DNA of 64,000 bases, from positions 124,001-188,000 of the forward strand of contig NZ_JAFLQZ010000007.1 of NCBI RefSeq assembly GCF_017313265.1, given 5' to 3'. The translations under genes and the position numbers were made by a program. Origin of the DNA: Hymenobacter telluris. Lineage in GTDB: Bacteria > Bacteroidota > Bacteroidia > Cytophagales > Hymenobacteraceae. Every line of letters starts with the position of its first letter. Position 1 is the first letter of the stretch. Below are positions 60,791-64,000 of the stretch, piece after piece. Under the pieces are notes generated by a model. That model had not been told where the DNA came from and ran no database searches. It saw nothing but the letters and a program-made list of their open reading frames with translations.

Positions 60791-62839
60791 ATGGCCCCTG
60801 ATATGCTCATTCCGGCTCTGAAAACGCCTCATCTTCCTTTGGTGCAGCAAGACCCCTGGCTTACTCCCTACGAACCCACGCTGCGCCGCCGCCTCACCCG
60901 CCTCACCCAGCGCCTCGACGAAATAAAAGCGCAGTGGGGCTCTTTGAGCAAGTTTGCCAGCTTCCATCAGCAAATGGGTATGAACTACGACTCGCGCCGC
61001 CGGGGTTTCTGGTTCCGAGAGTGGGCTCCCGCTGCCGAGGCGCTTTCCCTGATTGGCGACTTCAACCAGTGGGACCGGCATGCCACGCCGCTTACTCGCG
61101 GTGAAAACGGGGTGTGGGAGGTATTTCTGCCCGATAAAGAGTACAAAGACCGCCTCACGCATGGCAGCCGCTTCAAGGTGCACGTGCAAACCGCGCACGG
61201 CGCCAAAGACCGGCTGCCGGCCACCCTGCACCGCGCCGTGCAAGACGAGCACACCCACGATTTTGCCGGCCAGCTCTGGCGCCCCGAAATGCCTTTTGTT
61301 TGGACCGACCAGAAGTTCCGCATCAGCAACTCGGTGAAGGAGCCGCTGATTTATGAGGCCCACGTAGGCATGGCCACCGAGGAAGGCCGGGTGGGCACCT
61401 ACCGCGAATTTGCCGACCACATTCTGCCCCGCATTCAGGCCGGCGGCTACAATTGCGTGCAACTAATGGCCGTGATGGAGCACCCGTACTATGGGTCATT
61501 CGGCTACCACGTAGCTAATTTCTTTGCGGCTAGCTCTCGGTTTGGCACGCCTGAGGACCTGAAGTACCTAATCAATGAAGCCCACTTGCGCGGTGTTGCG
61601 GTGTTGCTGGATGTGGTGCACTCGCACGCCGTGAAGAATGAGGCCGAGGGCTTAGCTGATTTCGACGGTTCTGGTAATCAGTATTTCCACGCCGGCCCGC
61701 GCGGCAACCACCCCGGCTGGGATTCCAAGCTCTTCAATTACGGCAAGCCCGAGGTGCAGCGTTTCCTGCTCAGCAACCTGCGCTACTGGCTGGAAGAGTA
61801 CCACTTCGACGGCTTCCGTTTTGATGGCGTAACCAGCATGCTCTATCATCACCACGGCGAGGGCGTGGCCTTCGTGAGCTACGAGCAGTATTTCGGCCCC
61901 GAAGCCGACGACGATGCTATTCTGTACATGCAGCTGGCTACCACGCTGGTCCACGAAATCAAGAAAGGGGCCTTACTGATTGCCGAGGATATGAGCGGCC
62001 TGCCAGGTTTGTGCCGGCCCATTACGGAAGGCGGTATCGGGTTTGATTATCGCCTGGGCATGGGTATTCCTGATTACTGGATTAAGCTGCTCAAGCACAC
62101 CCCCGACGAAGCCTGGAACCTGCACGACCTATGGTATGTGCTAACCAACCGGCGGGCCGGTGAGAAAACCGTGGCCTACGCCGAAAGCCACGACCAAGCC
62201 CTGGTAGGCGACAAAACCCTCTCGCACTGGCTGCTCGATAAGGCCATTTACGAGCACATGCAAGCCGCCGACCCCGACCCCATTGCCGAACGGGGGGTGG
62301 CCCTGCACAAAATGATTCGGTTGCTCACCTTGAGCTTGGGCGGCGAGGCGTACCTGAACTTTATCGGCAACGAATTTGGCCACCCGGAGTGGGTGGATTT
62401 CCCGCGCGAGGGCAACGACTGGAGCTACCATTTCGCCCGCCGCCAGTGGAGCCTCGCCGACAACCCCGACCTGAAGTTTCAGCAGCTCCTCGCCTTCGAC
62501 CATGCGCAGTTGGCGCTGGCTCGCAAGCATCACCTCTTGGCCAATCCGGCCGCGCATCAGCTCAACATCGATAGCACCAATCAGGTGCTCGTGTTCGAGC
62601 GGGGCGACCTGCTGTTCGTGTTCAATTTCCACGTTTCGCGCAGCATCCCCAATTACCACTTCTTCGTGCCCAAATCCGGCCGGTACCGCATCCTGCTCAG
62701 CACCGATGCCCCCGAATTTGGTGGCCACAACCGCGTGGATACGTCGCTCACCTACGAAACCTTCCAAGAAGAAGGCCTGGAAAACCTTAGCCTCTACGTA
62801 ACCAACCGCACCGCCCTTGTGCTCACGCGGGTAGGATGA
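60791..62839 (+). CDS. glgB: 1,4-alpha-glucan branching enzyme, eukaryotic-like GH13 type
   Basis: 682 residues. An N-terminal carbohydrate-binding module 48 (FREWAPAAEALSLIGDFNQW at about 76-95), then the branching-enzyme barrel: VLLDVVHSHAVKN (region I), DGFRFDGVTSM (nucleophile Asp), LLIAEDMSG (acid/base Glu), YAESHDQALVGDK (region IV), and a C-terminal beta domain. Segments such as EAHVGMATEEGRVGTYREFAD and YYGSFGYHVANFFAASSRFGTPEDLK match the plant/animal branching enzymes better than E. coli GlgB. It makes alpha-1,6 branches in glycogen. A weak promoter (TATCTTTC at 60757) precedes it. Confidence 0.94.
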   Translation: MAPDMLIPALKTPHLPLVQQDPWLTPYEPTLRRRLTRLTQRLDEIKAQWGSLSKFASFHQQMGMNYDSRRRGFWFREWAPAAEALSLIGDFNQWDRHATPLTRGENGVWEVFLPDKEYKDRLTHGSRFKVHVQTAHGAKDRLPATLHRAVQDEHTHDFAGQLWRPEMPFVWTDQKFRISNSVKEPLIYEAHVGMATEEGRVGTYREFADHILPRIQAGGYNCVQLMAVMEHPYYGSFGYHVANFFAASSRFGTPEDLKYLINEAHLRGVAVLLDVVHSHAVKNEAEGLADFDGSGNQYFHAGPRGNHPGWDSKLFNYGKPEVQRFLLSNLRYWLEEYHFDGFRFDGVTSMLYHHHGEGVAFVSYEQYFGPEADDDAILYMQLATTLVHEIKKGALLIAEDMSGLPGLCRPITEGGIGFDYRLGMGIPDYWIKLLKHTPDEAWNLHDLWYVLTNRRAGEKTVAYAESHDQALVGDKTLSHWLLDKAIYEHMQAADPDPIAERGVALHKMIRLLTLSLGGEAYLNFIGNEFGHPEWVDFPREGNDWSYHFARRQWSLADNPDLKFQQLLAFDHAQLALARKHHLLANPAAHQLNIDSTNQVLVFERGDLLFVFNFHVSRSIPNYHFFVPKSGRYRILLSTDAPEFGGHNRVDTSLTYETFQEEGLENLSLYVTNRTALVLTRVG

Positions 62840-62947
62840 GGTGAGGTGGTGAAGTAGTGAAATGGTGAGTTTGATATTCAACCAACGCAGATTGCGCTAA
62901 TAGAATGTCAAACTCACCATTTCACTATTTCACCATGTTACTACTTC
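62838..62947. repeat. intergenic inverted repeat J, 8-bp units
   Basis: The left arm 62838-62879 begins on the glgB stop and uses GGTGAAGT/AGTGAAAT octamers ending GGTGAGTTTGAT; the right arm 62908-62947 is complementary and covers the stop of the DUF1905 gene. Nearly the same sequence as repeat F. Confidence 0.85.
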
Positions 62948-63414
62948 AACTTCTTGCCGGCTTCGGCACCTTCCAGCACTTCCGTAATGCGCCGGGCGCG
63001 GGCCTCGGCCTTCTTGGCGCGCTCCACCCACTGCACGTACTCGCGGCGGTAAGGGTAGGCCAGCTGGTCGAATTTGGCACGCAGGCCCGCCCGTTCCAGG
63101 GCGCGGGCCAGGTCATCGGGCACCGTGAAGCTGGGCTCGTCGGTGTCGGGCGTCATGGTCACGTGTACCGAAAGGCCCCAGGTCTTGCCGATGGTGTTGC
63201 GCAACTGCTTGTTGACTAGCAGCACGTGGTGGCCGTCTTCGTCCAAGGTCAGCGGCAAGCGGAACGGAAAGCCGTCGAGGGTGCCGCGTACGTGCACCTG
63301 CCCACGCTGCCCAAACACGTCTGGCACGCTGAACGGCACAAAAAGAAACACGCCGCCATCGGTAGGATGCAGCTCCAATTCGGCATCAAAAACCTGTTCC
63401 TGAGAATCAGCCAT
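62941..63414 (-). CDS. DUF1905/YdeI-like domain protein
   Basis: 157 residues from ATG 63414 (MADSQEQVFDAELEL). The first about 90 residues form a DUF1905 beta-barrel (FLFVPFSVPDVFGQRGQVHVRGTLDG in outline), and the C-terminus is the YdeI/bacteriocin-protection-like helical segment with VPDDLARALERAGLRAKFDQL and YVQWVERAKKAEARARRI. Both domains commonly occur together in Bacteroidota; the function is poorly defined, linked by family name to resistance against cationic peptides. A promoter and a 16-base palindrome in the leader precede it. The ORF to 63498 is rejected. Confidence 0.85.
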   Translation of the reverse strand: MADSQEQVFDAELELHPTDGGVFLFVPFSVPDVFGQRGQVHVRGTLDGFPFRLPLTLDEDGHHVLLVNKQLRNTIGKTWGLSVHVTMTPDTDEPSFTVPDDLARALERAGLRAKFDQLAYPYRREYVQWVERAKKAEARARRITEVLEGAEAGKKLK

Positions 63415-63433
63415 AGAAAATACAAGGTGTAAA

Positions 63434-63461
63434 GCGCGAAGCTTCGCGCCCCGCAAAGGTA
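63434..63461 (-). promoter_or_regulatory. promoter and leader palindrome of the DUF1905 gene
   Basis: On the minus strand TACCTTTG (63454-63461) matches TAnnTTTG, 39 bases before ATG 63414. GCGCGAAGCTTCGCGC (63434-63449), a perfect palindrome, lies in the predicted leader. Confidence 0.5.
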
Positions 63462-63538
63462 GCACTCCGGCGTGGGCTAGCGGAGGCCAGCAGCGCAAGA
63501 CTGTTTCCGGGCTTTCTGAGTAGCTAAGCCAACTATAA

Positions 63539-63574
63539 AAAAAGCAGCGCGGAACGAGTTCCGCGCTGCTTTTT
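63539..63574 (-). terminator. terminator of the glycosyltransferase-like gene
   Basis: Perfect 17-bp stem (63539-63555 with 63558-63574) whose A and T edges give a U run in either direction. 20 bases after the stop of the minus-strand partial gene. Confidence 0.88.
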
Positions 63575-63593
63575 CACTTCGATGGATTACTTG

Positions 63594-64000
63594 TTACGAC
63601 ACTTCTCTTAGCGCCGACAGAATAGTTTCGGCCAGCAGATCAGGGTCTTGGTTGGCCGCGCGGCTCAGGCGCCGGACACGCTGCGGAGCTACTTCATATA
63701 GTTCGATAACCCGCAACGCTAAGTCCGAGGAGCTAGTGAGAATCAGGTCGGCGCGGCGCAGGGCCATCCGTTCCATTTCCATCACCCAGCCCCGGTCGGC
63801 GGGTGTGTTGCGCTCCTGGGCCAGGCTGTACACGTGCAATACCAGCGGCTTGCCGGTCAGCTGCCGTATCTCCATACCCGCCAGCCACGACTGCCAATCA
63901 GAAGCGTAAATCACCGAGAAATCCTGGGTGGCCGCCAGCCGGGTAGCCAGGCGGGCGTATTGAATCACTCGGAAATTCAAACCAGCTTCGTCGGCCGGCA
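63594..64000 (-). CDS. glycosyltransferase N-terminal-domain-like protein, 5' part outside the window
   Basis: The frame is open to the window edge, so about 135 C-terminal residues are seen. FSVIYASDWQSWLAGMEIRQLTGKPLVLHVYSL and ERMALRRADLILTSSSDLALRVIELYEV (in outline) match the N-terminal Rossmann domain of GT-B enzymes of the GT4/GT5 glycogen-synthase type. The protein then ends after about 30 residues without the second, nucleotide-sugar-binding domain. It may be a truncated enzyme or a one-domain partner. Proximity to glgB hints at glycogen metabolism, but this is inference. Terminator at 63539. Confidence 0.6.
   Translation of the reverse strand, partial: PADEAGLNFRVIQYARLATRLAATQDFSVIYASDWQSWLAGMEIRQLTGKPLVLHVYSLAQERNTPADRGWVMEMERMALRRADLILTSSSDLALRVIELYEVAPQRVRRLSRAANQDPDLLAETILSALREVS

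Overview
The window is a gene-dense, GC-rich chromosomal segment from a Bacteroidota bacterium. It most resembles Hymenobacter or a close relative (Cytophagales). Reasons: several proteins of recognisably Bacteroidota type (DUF5683 next to parA/parB/dapB/lepB, DUF4369-like TlpA thioredoxin proteins, TssD-type tube protein, DUF6438, pyrG beside yidC), no Shine-Dalgarno sequences before most starts, and at least thirteen exact matches to the Bacteroidota -7 promoter element TAnnTTTG placed upstream of genes in the correct orientation. This is inference from sequence alone; no database search was run. No rRNA, IS element, prophage, integrase or CRISPR array was seen.

Layout. 1-5 kb: end of a DUF3298-like gene, an acyl-lipid/acyl-CoA desaturase, an AT-rich lipoprotein gene, rpsA and tRNA-Cys. 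5-13.7 kb: cyanophycin synthetase family gene, map, a membrane-anchored coiled-coil protein, a TPMT-like methyltransferase, kdsA, another methyltransferase, apaG and ung. 13.8-19.9 kb: a minus-strand housekeeping cluster in transcription order UPF0173 hydrolase, parA, an EF-Tu domain-3-like ORF, parB, DUF5683, dapB, lepB. 20-29 kb: peptide-type solute-binding lipoprotein, PRISE-type reductase, DUF6438 lipoprotein, yidC, pyrG and a secreted Gfo/Idh/MocA oxidoreductase. 29.2-33.6 kb: an ABC-F ATPase with an unusually long leader, dacB (PBP4) and a lipoprotein.

33.8-35.5 kb is the most interesting stretch: a TssD (Hcp-like) type VI tube domain fused to a WHH-type HNH nuclease toxin tip, followed with an 8-bp overlap by a SUKH (SMI1/KNR4) immunity gene. 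The effector reading frame is broken by a perfect 17-bp tandem duplication exactly at the end of the tube domain; removing one copy restores a fusion of about 328 residues. A REP-like long palindrome lies just downstream.

35.5-64 kb is accessory metabolism and regulation: cupin, TlpA-like protein with an internal duplication, a SerB-SerA fusion enzyme, a porin-like barrel protein, SDR plus AraC regulator, an RsbQ-like hydrolase with an operator-like palindrome, DUF421 protein with an extra zinc ribbon, aldo/keto reductase, two paralogous GH13 amylases (one lipoprotein, one cytosolic) flanking a DinB gene, AraC regulators (one membrane-bound), YceI, two small helical paralogues, gamma-glutamyltransferase, a eukaryotic-type glycogen branching enzyme and a partial glycosyltransferase.

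A second window-wide signal is a set of ten intergenic long inverted repeats. Each arm is built from degenerate tandem units of 7, 8 or 9 bp; the unit differs between loci but the architecture is the same, and the arms often run up to or into the stop codons of neighbouring genes. Two loci (25.7 kb and 62.9 kb) share the same octamer and are clearly copies of one element.
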